64,000 nt of DNA from Psococerastis gibbosa (GCA_963971405.1 OZ020489.1:25384290-25448289), one strand, 5' to 3'; numbered from the stretch's first letter, positions 46,024-58,828 are shown. The notes: generated by a model from the sequence alone, not told the origin. Made by a program: numbers and translations.

Positions 46024-49000
46024 TTATGGAATCTCCTTACACCTGATCGGCCAGAGCCGAAAGGGATTTATGGTGATTGAACTGTTTCGTACCGATGTCT
46101 GCTGCTTATCCAAGATGTTTTGAGTCTGCTGTTTGTCAAATTTAACTATCGCAGCAAGAACTTTCGCTAGAACCATTTGCTCCTTCCCCATCATGTATTC
46201 ATATAGGATGTTACGCAGATACTCGTGCTCAACATCAATATCTTCCTGTTCTCGTTCAGAGCGCCGTCTGGATCGAAAACCAGCGATCTTTTTTAATTCC
46301 AGAACTTCACGCCTGCACAGAAAAATATTAGTATAAAATATGTAATTACAAAGTTTACGAAATGCGTAATAGAAGTACTACAAGCCTACATGAAGTAGTT
46401 AACGCGATTTTATTAGCTTGGAATGATTTATTATGCTAGCATTCCCACACTAGACTATGTTTATTCTAAGAATCGAAATCCTCGCTTTAAATTTGAACTC
46501 ACTTATGTTGTTTCTTAAGTTCCTTTATTTCTTCTTCATGTAGAATTATTTTTTTCTGCAGGAGCTCAAAAGACTCTGCGGAGGATTCCACAGCAGCAAT
46601 AGCAACTTTAGACGTGCACTCCATATCCTGAAATACGATAAAACTATTGTTAGTTAAGAGCATATACAGTATATACTGTATATATAGGTACTTGTATATA
46701 TGTATATATATATATATAAGTGCCTCTCAATCAATTGTTTTCTCTAGAGCTCTCTACAGTTCCTTAATTAACTGATTGATTGAGTCTCATGCACTTGTCC
46801 ATATCATTTAGGGTGCAGAATGGAACTACTTCGCAGTAGCCAAGTTAACAGTTTGTAAATTTGTCAGGATTTACAAAAATATTTTATTAAGATGCACTTA
46901 CCTTAGTCAACAATTCAACTTCCTCGAGCACTAAAGGGCCAGATTCTACAGCATAACTCTAAAAAGCAACATAACAATGCTATAGCGTTAATATTGACAA
47001 TAATAATAATAATACTATAAATAGCAGTGCGGAAGACAGATCTACGTACAAGAGTTAAGGGCCAAAGGAGCCCTCCATTTTCCATCTTTGAGCAGTCAAA
47101 TTTCTCATGAAATATAAATCCTTGAACGATAAAGAAGATGTCCTAAACTAGATAATATAACTTACATTTTTATAAATAACGGTCACTGAGGATGAGGAAA
47201 GAGTTCCAAAACAGTGGCAAATTAGTTTTAGTCGCGACCACATAGCATATATAGAAATTAAGAGGAATATTTCATCTACTTAATAACTTCGCATTTATGA
47301 CTCTACGACTGGAATGTCATGAGAAATTTGACTTAGTTCAAAAAAGACAACAGGGGTCCATTTGCTCTCAAATTAACTACAAGTGTATAAAAGTGTAGAG
47401 AATAAAATTAAAAACGGAATTCATATTGCAGATGCTAGATATGATGCTTCAGTATTACTCGCAGTAAAGGAACATAAGTTACTGCATAGGAACCTTTAAC
47501 ATCAGTGCGGTCAATGTTTATTACTGCACACCAACTTTTTCTTACCTATAGACCGTATTAATTACTTCAACGCAGACTTTTTAACGGTAAATTTGTTGTG
47601 ATATTTTATGCTCATCAATAGCTTAAATACTCACATTTCTTTCCTTTTGGAAACTGTCTTCTATCGCGTGCACCTTTTCCAAACACTTAGATCTTTCCAC
47701 TTCAACTGACTGTTCTTTCTCACTTCGAATCCTTTCAATCTCATTTTCATAAGATTTCCTTTGGTTAGCTAGCGCCTCTTCAAATTCAGCTTTCTGCAGG
47801 GTAAGTTTCTCTTCTACCCCTTGTTTATTCAACTTCATCGTTTCTTCCAACTTTTTCCTCTCAGCTTCAATCAAATCATCGCTGTCTATTTGAACATTCA
47901 AGAGTTTATTTTCAGCTTCTTTCTGTCGCTCTATGTGTTCTTCTTGTTTGTGTTCTATGAGATCATCCTTCTCTTTTAGTTCCTTTCTTAATGTTCGTAC
48001 TTCCTGACGAAGATTTTGCAAGGCTGCCACAGAGTCTTTTTGTTCTGGAAGTAAAATATAGCATAACTATAGTAAACTGGCTTATATTACCGGATTTTGA
48101 TTTCCAGAAATTTACATAAAGTAGCAGAAAAAATATAAAACCACATCTATCACGAAGCGACTGATCATTGAAGACACAAATAGCTGGTTCATGCCGTGCT
48201 ATTAAATGCTATGCAAGGATAGCAATGCCCGTTGTATGATTGGATACGAGTTGTTGGAAACCTAGGGCATGTACCGGTACATAAAAAGTGTTGATATGTG
48301 TTTTGTCAAATGAATTCGGAGTTCTTTTCAAAGTCCCTGCATACAAAAGACATTATGTAAAAATCGGACAACCCCACTACGGGTTTTTTGTACAAGGTCG
48401 AATTTCTATGAAATGTCGATCATAGAGTCATAAATGTGAGTAGTAAAATTGGAAGAAATGCTCCTATACATTTCTATTCGTAGTAAGTAGCAGGCACTAC
48501 CGCTGTTTGGCCCCAGGTTTTGAAGGACCCAACCTATCGTTTCATTTTTTCCTGCAAAAACTGTGGTAAAACTACTAATATAAGCGCCGGCTACATACTA
48601 TGTATATATCAAAATGTAGTGGAGCATTTCTTTCACGTCTTCTACTCTCATTTATGGTTCTATGATAAGAATTAGTAGTGAGAGGAAATCCCGTATCGTG
48701 GCTATTCAGTAAACGTCTCGCCCACTCCTGGCAATTTCAATCAGCCCTGAGAAGTGTTTGCAATGTCTAACAGTGTCTTGAAAAATCCCAGCTCGGATGT
48801 AAACTGTCACTGTGACATTGCAACTTAGGGTGGATATAAATGATATTATTTAGATAGGTCCACGCTGGTCCAAGAGCCATTCTGCCGCTTTACCTGATAC
48901 TTCAAGTTGAAGATCTCTGATAGTGTCATCCCTTTTGCCAAGCTCCATTTCATATTCACTAACAACTTTCTTAATTTTTCCTTCAAATATTTCTTCTAAA

Positions 49001-52000
49001 TCAGATGTGTTTTCTTTTGTTTTATCTAAAACGAGAATAAAAGCGGTAAAAACATAAGTACTGCAATTACTCAGTGCCACATCTTTAAAATATAATTCTT
49101 ACGGAGGACGCCGCCCATCTAATCTATGTGAGGTCAGCGACATGGCAGGTTCTTATCTATTTTCTGCGGTTGCTCTTAAGAGTTCTGAGGTCTTGTCGGA
49201 CTTTCGCTCATACTACTCGACCACTCGTTTGGGCCTTCCTAGGAGCGACCCTAAGAATAATAAAATAAACCCACTTACCATTAAAATTCTTATCGAGATC
49301 AGATTTTAACTCAGAAAGGCATACGTTAAGCTCCGAAACCTTCAATGATTTTTCGTCCAGAAGCTGCTTTAATTCGTCCCGCTCAGCTGCCATTGCTTCT
49401 AGCTTATTCATTAACTCACTTGTTGTATTCTCGGAATGTAAAAGTTTCTCATTTACTTCACTCATTTCACGTTCCCTATTTTGCTCAATATTTGCCACTT
49501 CAGACTCATATTTCTCATTCAAAAATTTGATTTCGTTCTTGAGTATATTAACTTTAGAGGCACATTCTTCCTTCAACTTAGCAGAGTCGATATCGATTCT
49601 TTGTTGGAATTCTACAATATGACTTTTTGACAAATTTAATTCATTAGTGAGACTTTCAATTTTACCCTCGTACTCGGTAACTTGAGCCTTAAGCTTAGAA
49701 TGTAATTGACTGTAGTGAGATGATTCTACCTCCTTTTCTTCAAGAATCTTCTGGATTGCTTTCAAGTCGGAATCCGCTCTTTCTCTACTATTTTTCAAAT
49801 CGTTGCATTGGGATTGCATTTCTTGGAGATCAAAATTTAATTCTCCACTTTTTTCTACTAAAGAGGCGTTAGTTTTAGTAACTTCTTCAAATTTTCTTTT
49901 CAGCTCATCGTGATCAACCTTATATTGATTTTGTTTTTCCAGAAGCAGTTGACGTGCATTGTCTAGCTCAGATTCAGCACCTTCTTTGGTAACCCTAATT
50001 TGGCTCAACTCTAGTCTCGTTTCCTCGAGAGCACTACACTGTTCTCGGCACTTCTTTTCCCAAGAAACCTTATCTTCTATAGCTTCTTCAAGCTTTACGG
50101 TTAATTCAGCATTACCATCTCTTTCTTTATTTCCCAGTTGACTTTCGAGTTCTTTTATTGATGAACTTAACTCAGAAACTCTAGCCTCAAATGTTTCTTT
50201 GGTTGCTTTTAATTTTTCCAAATTGGAAGCTAACTCCGATTCTAATTTCTTCACTTGATTACTTAGATGAGACTCAACATTTATCTTCTGCTCACCTGTA
50301 TCTTTCAAACGTTTTTCCAAACTATTACATTCATGGCGAAGTCTTTGTACTTCTGAAACTTGCTTGTTTAATTGCAATGAAAGGCTTTCTTCCAAGTCCT
50401 TCTTTTCTTTTATTTTTCCATCAATATCCGACTTAAGACTATCACATTCATCACATTTTTCTTCTAACTTCCGCCATATTCCAGCCATTTCTCTTTCTTT
50501 TGTGTCAACAATCTCTGTCAACTTACTCACTTCCACGTTTGCATCAGCCTTAATCTTCTCGAGGACTTCATCAGAGCTTTTCAACTTCAAATCCAGTTCC
50601 TGCATTAAATTATTTTTTTGGCTCAGTTCTAACTTTAACGCGTCAGTAGCTTTTTCATTCGCCACTATTTTGATTTCCAGCTCGTCTACTTTTGTAGAAA
50701 ATTCACTAGCACTTTTTGCACTCAATTTAGCAGTATCCAGCTGCGATGACAACTGCGCTATGCGCTTTTCATGCTGCTTTATAATAGCTGTCTTTTCAGA
50801 TCTGCAAACGTCTAATTCATCTTCTTTTGCTGAGAAAAGTCTTTGTAATTCTCTAGTTTCTATTTCTTTTTCTTTAGCTTGTTTTTCAATTGTGTTCATT
50901 TTATCCTTGGCCACTTTAAGGCGTTCATTTAACTCAGTCAACTTCTTAATTTCGGATTTTTTGACAAGAAGTTGATCTTCAAAATTTTTCAATTTTAGTC
51001 GTAACTCTTCATCTTTTTGCTCCTGTTCTAATTTCTCTTTTGCTACATTGCTTTGTTTGGCTTCCGAAGATTCAAGCTGAATTTTGAGGCGCGCCGTATT
51101 TTCTACAATCAGAAATATCATCGTTAAATATTACCCGAATTCATAATTTCATTATTCATTATCTAGGTTATTTTACAGAGGCAAGAGCAAGATTTAAATC
51201 AAACAGTAATATAAACAACATACCATCTAATTCGTTGCCCAAGTCAACAATCCTATCAATTTTTTCGTTTAACTCTTCATTTAGCCTAGAAATATTATCC
51301 GCATCTTCATCTATCTTCTTCTGCTTCTCTAAGACAGTCTCTTGCAATGCTTTGACTTCCTTTTCCAAATCTTCGAACTTAACTTGGACAATACCACCTT
51401 CATGAACTCTACACTCCAAGCCCTCTATTTTTTTAAGGAGATCCATTTCAGTTGATCTATTCGTGATTAACCGATCAGCACATAATCTTGAAATACTTCC
51501 TTCAGCATTTACAATTTTGCTATTTACTCTTTCTAAAGCGGATTGCAGCCGAACACTCTGAGTTTCTAACATGCTCTAAAAACAGTAAAGGTTCCTTTAG
51601 TTTTATTTCAGCAAGTACCGGGAAAACAATTCAGTATAAAAAGATATAATACGTACCTCCATTTCTTTCATCAACCTCTTCTCTTCTTTTTCAAGAATAG
51701 CTTTACTAATAGCAGTGTTTTGTACAATAGGCACAGATTTTGAGACTAACTGACTTTCTAATTCAACGAAGCGCTTCTTATCAATATCTGAAGCGTTTTT
51801 GAGGAAATTCAGCTGCTCTTTTGTAGAATTTACTAAAAAATAAGTTAAATTCGAATAACAATTATATTATTTTTCAACAATTATAGGGGGTGAGTTAGAC
51901 CCAGGCGGGTAAGATGAGCATCCGCAACGTAAACAATGAAGCGCCGAAAAGTTGTGACTGAGATTAAGCTTTGAGGTACTCGAGATAAGCTAGTCACAGA

Positions 52001-55000
52001 CATAATAAAGCTATTTAGATTGCGAGTCAAGTGCGCAGGAACTTACTACACCGGATTCTGTTGGCAAGCTGGATTGCTGTATTGTACATTTGTTCTTTAT
52101 TACCCACACTTTTATTTTTTTATGTTGGACCCTAAAAACACATTTCCTTTGCCAATTTCTTTGATAATTCCCCGCATTTCCCCTTACTTTTCACCGCTAT
52201 CGGCCTAAGCTTATGGCTAGACGTCATCTATTTTATTTTATATCTTTAGGTAGAACACTTACATGTATCAGGAATTTTTCGCGTTACTATTAAGTTACTA
52301 AGTTGACATTGATGAATCTTAATTTTCAAACTAAAAATTATATAGCCATATTTCCATTAAGGTTTCTCCTTTTTTGGTTGTTATTTTGAACGTCCTCACT
52401 AACGGCTTAAAATACACAGAGCCATTAAAATTACTTACATGTATTATTAGTGTCTTGCAACTCCTTCGTAAGAGTTTTTATCTGCAATTCTTTCGATTCT
52501 AATTCTTGGTGAATGGCCACTTTGTTTTCAGCAATCGTTAAATTATTCTCGTCGCCCACTCTCCTTAAATCAGCAATCTCATCATTTAGTTTATCAATTA
52601 CGAATTTAGAATCACTCAATTTATCGGTAATATTTTGCACTTCCATGCTCTTTTTCCTGATTTCCATATTCAATTTACCTATTTTCTCTTTACATTTGAG
52701 CAATAGATTGTTAAGTTTTTCAATTTTCCTGTCTCGCTCATCAGAGTCAGGAGAACCGAAATCAATGAGGGTGCCACTATCATCTCCAAATTCCGAAGTG
52801 GATGGACTTTTCAACAGTAAATTACTGATGCTTTCGTTGTCACACTTCATTTTGACGATTCCAGATTTAAGCTCAGTAATTTTTTCTTTGACATGTTCGG
52901 TACTAATAGGGTCTAATCCTGGCCCATTTGCAGGAACTGAATGTAAACTAAGGAGCTTAGTTAACTTATCCACATTTTTGGTTAACTCTTCATTTTGTGT
53001 CTTAAGAAGTTCTATACTGTCTGTCGCGGCAAGGCTGTCAGCAGGATCCTATAACAGAAAGTGACGTGTTAAGTCTTATTTTGTAGTTAATATAGAGCAG
53101 AATGGGGAAGAGTGAGCATGATGAATTGTTAAAAAAAAAAAAAAATCATTCTGTTAAAAAAAAAAATTAAGTAAACAACAGGAGAGCATAAAGTAAAATC
53201 ATCAAAATATCGTCAAAATCAGGTAGTTCTGACATTGCCATTGTGCTAGTGTCTCATTAAAAGTATAGAAAGCTTTCTCAGAGAGATGGTAGTAGTGGGA
53301 GTGGGCTTGTACTTGTGCGAGTTTCTATACATCATGGGATAAGAGGGAGTGGAGGAGGCTCAAGTATCACGCCCGGGCAACTAGAGCTGATTATTGATGA
53401 TGAAGATAGAGCAGTGTCATGCCATTAATATAATGTAGAATATTTTCAGGGGAAAAGCTGGATGATAAAATTTGTATTTTAACTGCATGCATTCATTGTA
53501 TATACTAGTATTTTAGAATATTGTAAAATTTCCACCCTAAAACGGGCCTAGCCCATAGGGAAGTGACAAAAAACTGTAAAAAAAATTATTTTGGAAATAA
53601 ATTTTGATTGATTGATTGATTGATTTTGGGCTTCCATAATTAAAAGAAAGAAAATTGTCTTCAAATTTGGATTGGAAATCAAACAAGAATACCGTGCCAA
53701 TAGCAAAATCTACTCGATAAAACGTTTTCTTATTCTTAAGACCCAGATTAAATGGAAACAGATACGCAGCAGTTCAGTCGAGATAAGTTCGTTCACAATG
53801 GCAGAACCTACAGCAGAAGATATTTCTAGGTATGCAACCACCCTCATGAGCAGATCTGCTACGTATCTCTTGCTGTAGAATCTGCCTTACTGCACCGGAT
53901 TTAAAAGCAAGACTACATAGGTAAGGCGCATATCTCTCGTTAACTCTTGTCACATTTAAACATTTTAAACAAAGCAATTATTGTACTCACCGGTGCCAAG
54001 ACAGGTACCAGAATTTCATCATTTTTTACTGTATTGATAGTAGCACTATTTTTAAGAAAACTGATTTGAGTAGTCAACGTCGAAATGATATGATCCTTCT
54101 CTTCCAAATCATTTCTCAGAGACTCCTCTAAATGAGCCTTCGCTTTTTGCTCTAGCTGACATTGTTCTCTCAGTTCAGCAACTCTTCGCAAGGCTTTATC
54201 CTGACTTTCCTAAAATAGGAAAACAATCGCAAAATATTTTTGAAATTGTTTAAGCATTATTGTTTATAGTATTAATTTTAAGCCTTATGATTAACAAAAA
54301 TGAAACCTACTTCAACTCGGAATAACTCGGAAAACCGTAAACATGCCATGACTACAGCAATAAACATAAAGGGTACAACTGATTACCTGTAAAACATTTT
54401 TTGTCTTCAAGTTATCATATTGAAGATCTTTGTATAATTTAGATAAGTCAACGAAGCGACCTTTGTATTTGTTGTAACGATAGAGCAGCTTTTTACACCC
54501 CTGATAAAGCTGTTCTTTGCTAATTTTTTCCAGTTGACCAGCTGTTCCATCTTCTACTTCCGATTCATATTCACTCTGAAACATGAAATCGAAATATTTT
54601 ACTATAGAAGATATGAAGGCATACTCCTGTGTTCTTTAATCAGCATGTGTAAATAAGGCCAGTTCTATCTAATCGATTAAAAATAATAAATAAGGGAGAA
54701 GCCACGGGATGTAAACCTAAGAAGTACTGTATATAACACTCGTTAGTTTGATGGCTCCTAATTAATTTACACAAACTCAAGGATGTTCTATATAAACTGG
54801 ATGCGTAACTTGGAACTATTATAAACATAGGTGACAATTTTTCAGAGTCAGGATTCAGGCAGCCATTAGCATTGATACCTTTTTTGCATGTTTCCAGTTT
54901 TTCCCGTTGTAAACCTCAGTTTTAAAAATGTTTTAAATAATTTTAAAAGTAATGTTCAGAAAATGTTTACATAGCCTTTCCCGTAGTAGACTACATTTTT

Positions 55001-58000
55001 AAAAATAATTTCTAAAGCTTTAAAATATTGTAAATTTAAGCAAGATTTACTAGTTTAATGCTTAAGTTATCATTTGAAATAAAAAAAAACAAAATTCAAT
55101 ACAATACATTAGAAATAATAAGGAAATGAAGAACCAGTAGAATCCGGGCTGATGGGCGACGGAGCCACTGAGGTACAACCTTCGAAGTCTACGCAGCGCC
55201 ACTGAAGATGTCGACCGCAGATGTTGACGAAACGTTTGGAAGTTCACTTTCAATTCGACCACGGCCCATCAGCCCGGATTCTACTGGTTCTTCATTTGAC
55301 TCCGGCCGTGAAAGCCTTTGCAGTTACAATAATAAGGAAAATTTGAATTTTGAAAGCAATGCAAATGGCCGCGGGAATCCTGATTCCTGCCGACTGGTAG
55401 GCTGTTGCGAGTCCATATGTTTATGTGTCCATGCACAAACCTGTAGAAAACTATGATTTAGAGGACTTCCAAAAATGGGGAACAGCGAGGAGACATCAGA
55501 GGCAACAGAGCTGATGGATGATCGTCTGCTACGGGCGGCTGGCAGGATGGAGGGCGACGAAGAAGTCAAATCTATTTGATGTAGAGTCTTGTTTGAATCA
55601 TTATCTGTAACAACAAATAGCTTAAATTCGTGTTTAAATGAAATCGTATAGATTGTGAACTGATATTACGACAAAATGTACCTACGCCGACAAACCATTC
55701 GCATTCAATATACAAAATAAATACAAATCATTCAAATTGATTCTCACACTCTAGCATGACATAGTGCTGCGTTCATAATGCTGGCTGGGACTTTTTAGTT
55801 TCTCAACAAAACACCATTGTGACTGTAAGAAATTGTTCCCAAATTAATCTATAAAATAAATATAAACTTGAAATTGCCCCAGTGATACAAGTCTCTTTGA
55901 GTACTTAGTACTGGAGTAGATATTGAAAACTGTATATGAAAAAACTGTAATATATTATTTACTTACTACTACTACCACTCTTATTTCTGTCATTCAGCAA
56001 TAAGTTCAGATTTGGTTTGGCTGACCTGACTGATGGTACCTGGTCCCCCACTAAAGTAATACGTGGCGAAAAAACCCCTTTGCTACGATCATAAGTAAGT
56101 CTCGGAACGCTACGGAATTGAAGACGACCCAAACGACGACGATACGACTATAATCTACTATATAACGACTTGAACCCTTGAAAAACGTACGATTCGGGTT
56201 ATGATGATCTAGGCGGCTATCCTACCCAGGAAAAATTGGATTAGCCCTAACCTAACATAATGTACATAGCTACCGTGTGGACTCGTATTTGTACTTTGCA
56301 AGTCATGCTTTTACCTGTTTCATTGTGTTAATGGTAAGCTTGTTTCAGCTTGTCCATTATCGCTTGTAGCCGGTGTAGGTAGACATCGAGAAGACGAGAA
56401 CGTCTGGGTCCATAAATTATTTAAAAAAATTACCTCTAAGAAACACATAAGCCTTCGTGGGTCGCAAATTTAGCAATTTTAAAGTATGGAGGGCTCACCG
56501 TGGTCATCTCCTATGCTGAAGAAGTCAGAGGGCACACTTAGAGTATCGGGTAAAGCAGCTGCAGCTGCGTTTTGAGTTTCTTGTAAGGAGCTAGCCGACG
56601 AGGACGGTGATATTGCCTAAAATTACAGAATGGTTGCGGCGTTAGGTTTAAGGGCCACTCTCATCGTGCGGGTTGTGGAATCTAACCCATATATATTATG
56701 CTGTTCTTTGATCCAACCCGTCGTCATGTATTTCACCATAGTATATTATAAGTCTAATACAGTCAAAAGCAAGCTATTTTTATTGCGAGTAAACTGGGCA
56801 GAAACTTACTACGCCTGTTGAATTATACATTTGTTTTCAATTTGCCACTATTTTATTTTTTTATGTTGGGACCCTCAAACGAGGAAACGCTTCCTTTGTT
56901 GGTTTAATCCATCGCGAGGTTGGCACATTCACACATAGATATAGAATAAATAGTAGGCCCGCTGACGTTAAAAAACATCAATCGGTTTGTAGGCTCACTA
57001 TGTGGCGTGCATTATTGAGAGAGAAAAACAATTCGAACTTGTGCAATACATACACATTTAATATTCACTTGTTTTATGGTGAATCAAAATTTTTAAAACA
57101 TTAAATCACTGTTTTAGTCATTTTTCAATAAAATTGAGCAATTTTTATTTTTTTACGCCCCGAACCAATTATGTTGTTCTGTGCCCCGAACCAAACTACC
57201 AAGGGAGAGGTGTCATAGGGGGGTTTTGTTTTCATTATTAAGTATTATAATACATATGTGCCTATGTGAATTTGAAAGAAATCGTCGAAGCCGTTTTGGA
57301 GAAAGTGTTATAAAGGGTATAAAACACCCCAAAATTAAATAAAGTAGCCCTGGACAATATTTTTGTGAACCTATGTACATGCTGTATTTAATAAAATTCT
57401 ATCAAGTAGGAGCTTGGTCCGAAGTCAATTTACAGACCTACATTTCGTAAAAAAAAACACTTTTTTGGTTATTTTGACCACAAATCTGTTGTCGATAATT
57501 TCGACCAACATAAGCTTTAACCGAAATTAGAGGATATGGAAAAAAAACTGGGCTTGGCGGGATTCGAACCCATAATCTACGCCTAACCGAGGCGTCGTCT
57601 TAACCGCTGGACGACAAACCCATCGTGGGTTCGAATCCCGCCAAGCCCAGTTTTTTCCATATCCTCTAATTTCGGTTATAACGAGGAGGTTACCTCTTCA
57701 ACCAAAGTTAATTTAATGTCAGTGTTATATATAACATATATAGTACTACAATGTATTAAGATAAGCTTTACTTGTACGGTACTATTACTAACGTATAAAA
57801 GTAGGTAAGCCCAAAGGCTGCTATTCCATTTGTCAATAATCCACCATTTGTGCTTTAAAAATTGATGAGAAGTTTGTTTTAAGGAGACTATTATGTAGAT
57901 ACTTAACTTATCTATTATAAGTTAAGTTATACTATGGTAGAGACTTCATCCCATCAATTTTTAAAGCAAAAACGACGGATTACTGACAGATGGAATAGCC

Positions 58001-58431
58001 GCCTAAGCAATAATCCATTCCTTACCGGTTGTAGGTTTTTAGGGTGTAGACTGTTGACTTTGGTAAAGGTTCAGTTTACCTTGACTTTATACAGGCATAA
58101 TTGTTGGAAATATGCTGCATAATATCTAGGACCTGAGGACGTCTGGTCTGGTTGAACACTCCACCTGCCGGCTACTAGCATACTGATATTGTCAAGAAAA
58201 TACACACACGGTAATGGTACATTAGCTATGAAAAATGTCTAATTAATGAAATTTTCCTGATGTCGTGTGTGTTGTATGTGTCAAACTTTTAAATGAAATA
58301 ACTCTGTCAACAACGTCACTAAATTAACAAACTAATGTACTAACTTGAGCAATTTGCTGAACCGACGCTGATAGTCTGAGTGGGCTCTGTTTCAGTTCCT
58401 CTCCTATTTTATCTTTAAATTTCTTAAACAT
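46024..58431 (-). CDS. GOLGA4: Golgin-245 (GOLGA4-like) with GRIP domain
   Basis: Golgin-245 is a long coiled-coil tether at the trans-Golgi. Its C-terminal GRIP domain is held on the membrane by Arl1-GTP, and its extreme N-terminus captures endosome-derived carriers. Fourteen exons join in phase: 58431-58345, 56616-56499, 55604-55441, 54575-54387, 54209-53991, 53048-52439, 51832-51657, 51575-51224, 51102-49279, 49025-48894, 48044-47635, 46958-46902, 46627-46503 and 46312-46024, giving 1583 residues. Residues 1-17 (MFKKFKDKIGEELKQSP) match the conserved carrier-capture end. A Ser-rich stretch follows to about residue 123, then SEYESEVEDG and KISKEQLYQGCKKLLYRYNK, the family's first coiled coil, then about 1200 residues of Glu/Lys/Leu heptads (608 codons in the largest exon). 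GRIP is about 1516-1560 with EYLRNILYEYMMG (key Tyr 1519). Exon 12 (57 bp) is the least certain. Confidence 0.95.
47052..47378. mobile_element. Foldback element in golgin intron 11
   Basis: Inverted arms: GTTAAGGGCCAAAGGAGCCC with GTCAAATTTCTCATGA on the left; TCATGAGAAATTTGAC with GGGGTCCATTTGCTCTCAAA on the right. The outer part is diverged and the inner 16 bp perfect. No TTA/TAA tips, so separate from the other MITEs. Confidence 0.6.
52007..52205. repeat. Dispersed repeat, copy 1 (golgin intron 6)
   Basis: GCTATTTAGATTGCGAGT, GGAACTTACTACACCGG, TACATTTGTTCTTTATTACC and TTTTTTTATGTTGGACCCT align with 56755-56920. Diverged. Confidence 0.55.
53281..53345 (+). repeat. SINE family A fragment
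   Basis: GGGCTTGTACTTGTGCGAGT and CTATACATCATGGGAT match the head of family A only. Nearby 53530-53625 ends in (GATT)n and may be the tail of another retroelement. Confidence 0.45.
55118..55298 (+). repeat. Inverted-repeat insertion with hammerhead-like core
   Basis: Arms of 32 bp (AATGAAGAACCAGTAGAATC...TGATGGG and its exact inverse) enclose about 110 bp. Inside is CTGAAGA (55202-55208), a 6-bp stem GTCGAC/GTTGAC (55210-55215 with 55223-55228) with a 7-nt loop, then GAAAC (55229-55233), the order of a hammerhead ribozyme core. A stem III and cleavage triplet are not convincing. A related sequence lies at about 59938-60005 in the TMED gene. It lies in golgin intron 3. Confidence 0.5.
55877..55978 (+). 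repeat. Dispersed repeat D, copy 2
   Basis: CAGTGATACAAGTCTCTTTG, GAGTACTTAGTACTGG and ACTGTAATATATTATTT, ending in (TAC)n, as at 20737-20845. Confidence 0.7.
56755..56920. repeat. Dispersed repeat, copy 2 (golgin intron 1)
   Basis: AGCTATTTTTATTGCGAGTA, AGAAACTTACTACGCC and TTTTTTATGTTGGGACCCTC match 52007-52205. Confidence 0.55.
57512..57740. repeat. Foldback element carrying a 75-nt tRNA-like unit
   Basis: Arms AACCGAAATTAGAGGATATG and its inverse. Minus strand 57622 to 57548 can fold as a tRNA: the acceptor ends pair, a D-arm-like CAGCGGTTAAGACG, an anticodon arm ACGCC-TCGGTTA-GGCGT (GGT at the anticodon position, but C where U33 is invariant), and the B box GGGTTCGAATCCC. A T-run follows. 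The right arm repeats the B box and acceptor end in plus orientation (GGGTTCGAATCCCGCCAAGC) followed by TTTTTT. To the right, AACCAAAGTTAATTTAATGT is shared with 10612-10857 and 63372-63440. Confidence 0.75.
57816..58003. mobile_element. PIF/Harbinger-like MITE (GGCGG-tip)
   Basis: 188 bp. Tips GGCTGCTATTCCATTTGTCA and the inverse ending GATGGAATAGCCGCC, followed by TAA (AAA on the left). Core TAGATACTTAACTTATCTAT as in 15979-16256. It lies in golgin intron 1. Confidence 0.82.
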
Positions 58432-58828
58432 GCTAGAAAGTTACAGAAATAGACGAAAATTGTGAAAAAAAGTTCAACTTAAAACTTATCTAGTTAGCTC
58501 AGCTAACATAGCAGAAGATGCATATGTGGTATGTTGATGTCATCAAAATTTCAAAACAACAAGAAATGTTTTTCACTAGATAATATAAAGCGTTTGAAAT
58601 CAATTTTTTTAATGTAAACATTAAATTTTAATCACATTTTTAATTAAATTAACAGTTGAATATAATTATTGGAACACATTATATTAAAATGTCATCATCA
58701 GTTTGATGAGTCTATTGTGTCTGTGTTGTATTGTGTTTTTGATTTTTCTTGCTGTTTGAAAAATGGCGGTTTTGATATAAAGGATAAACAAAACTTTAAC
58801 TATTCTATTTTACAAATTACATTTCACC
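58432..58828. promoter_or_regulatory. Shared upstream region of golgin-245 and TMED
   Basis: 397 bp separate the two divergent start codons. The promoters and both 5' UTRs must lie here or begin here. No TATA at a convincing position was assigned; AT-rich. Confidence 0.55.

Noticed and set aside
50364..50975. Open frame of about 200 codons on the plus strand inside the golgin region
   Set aside because: It is the antisense shadow of the coiled-coil exon: Glu/Lys codons read backwards give Phe/Ser/Leu. The same holds for 52513-53064.
55208..55456. Small plus-strand gene ending near golgin exon 3
   Set aside because: It overlaps the hammerhead-like repeat and the antisense of exon 3, with no splice partner.
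57548..57622. Functional tRNA gene
   Set aside because: C at position 33, membership in a palindromic repeat, and broken relatives at 10780 and 39300 argue for a tRNA-like repeat.
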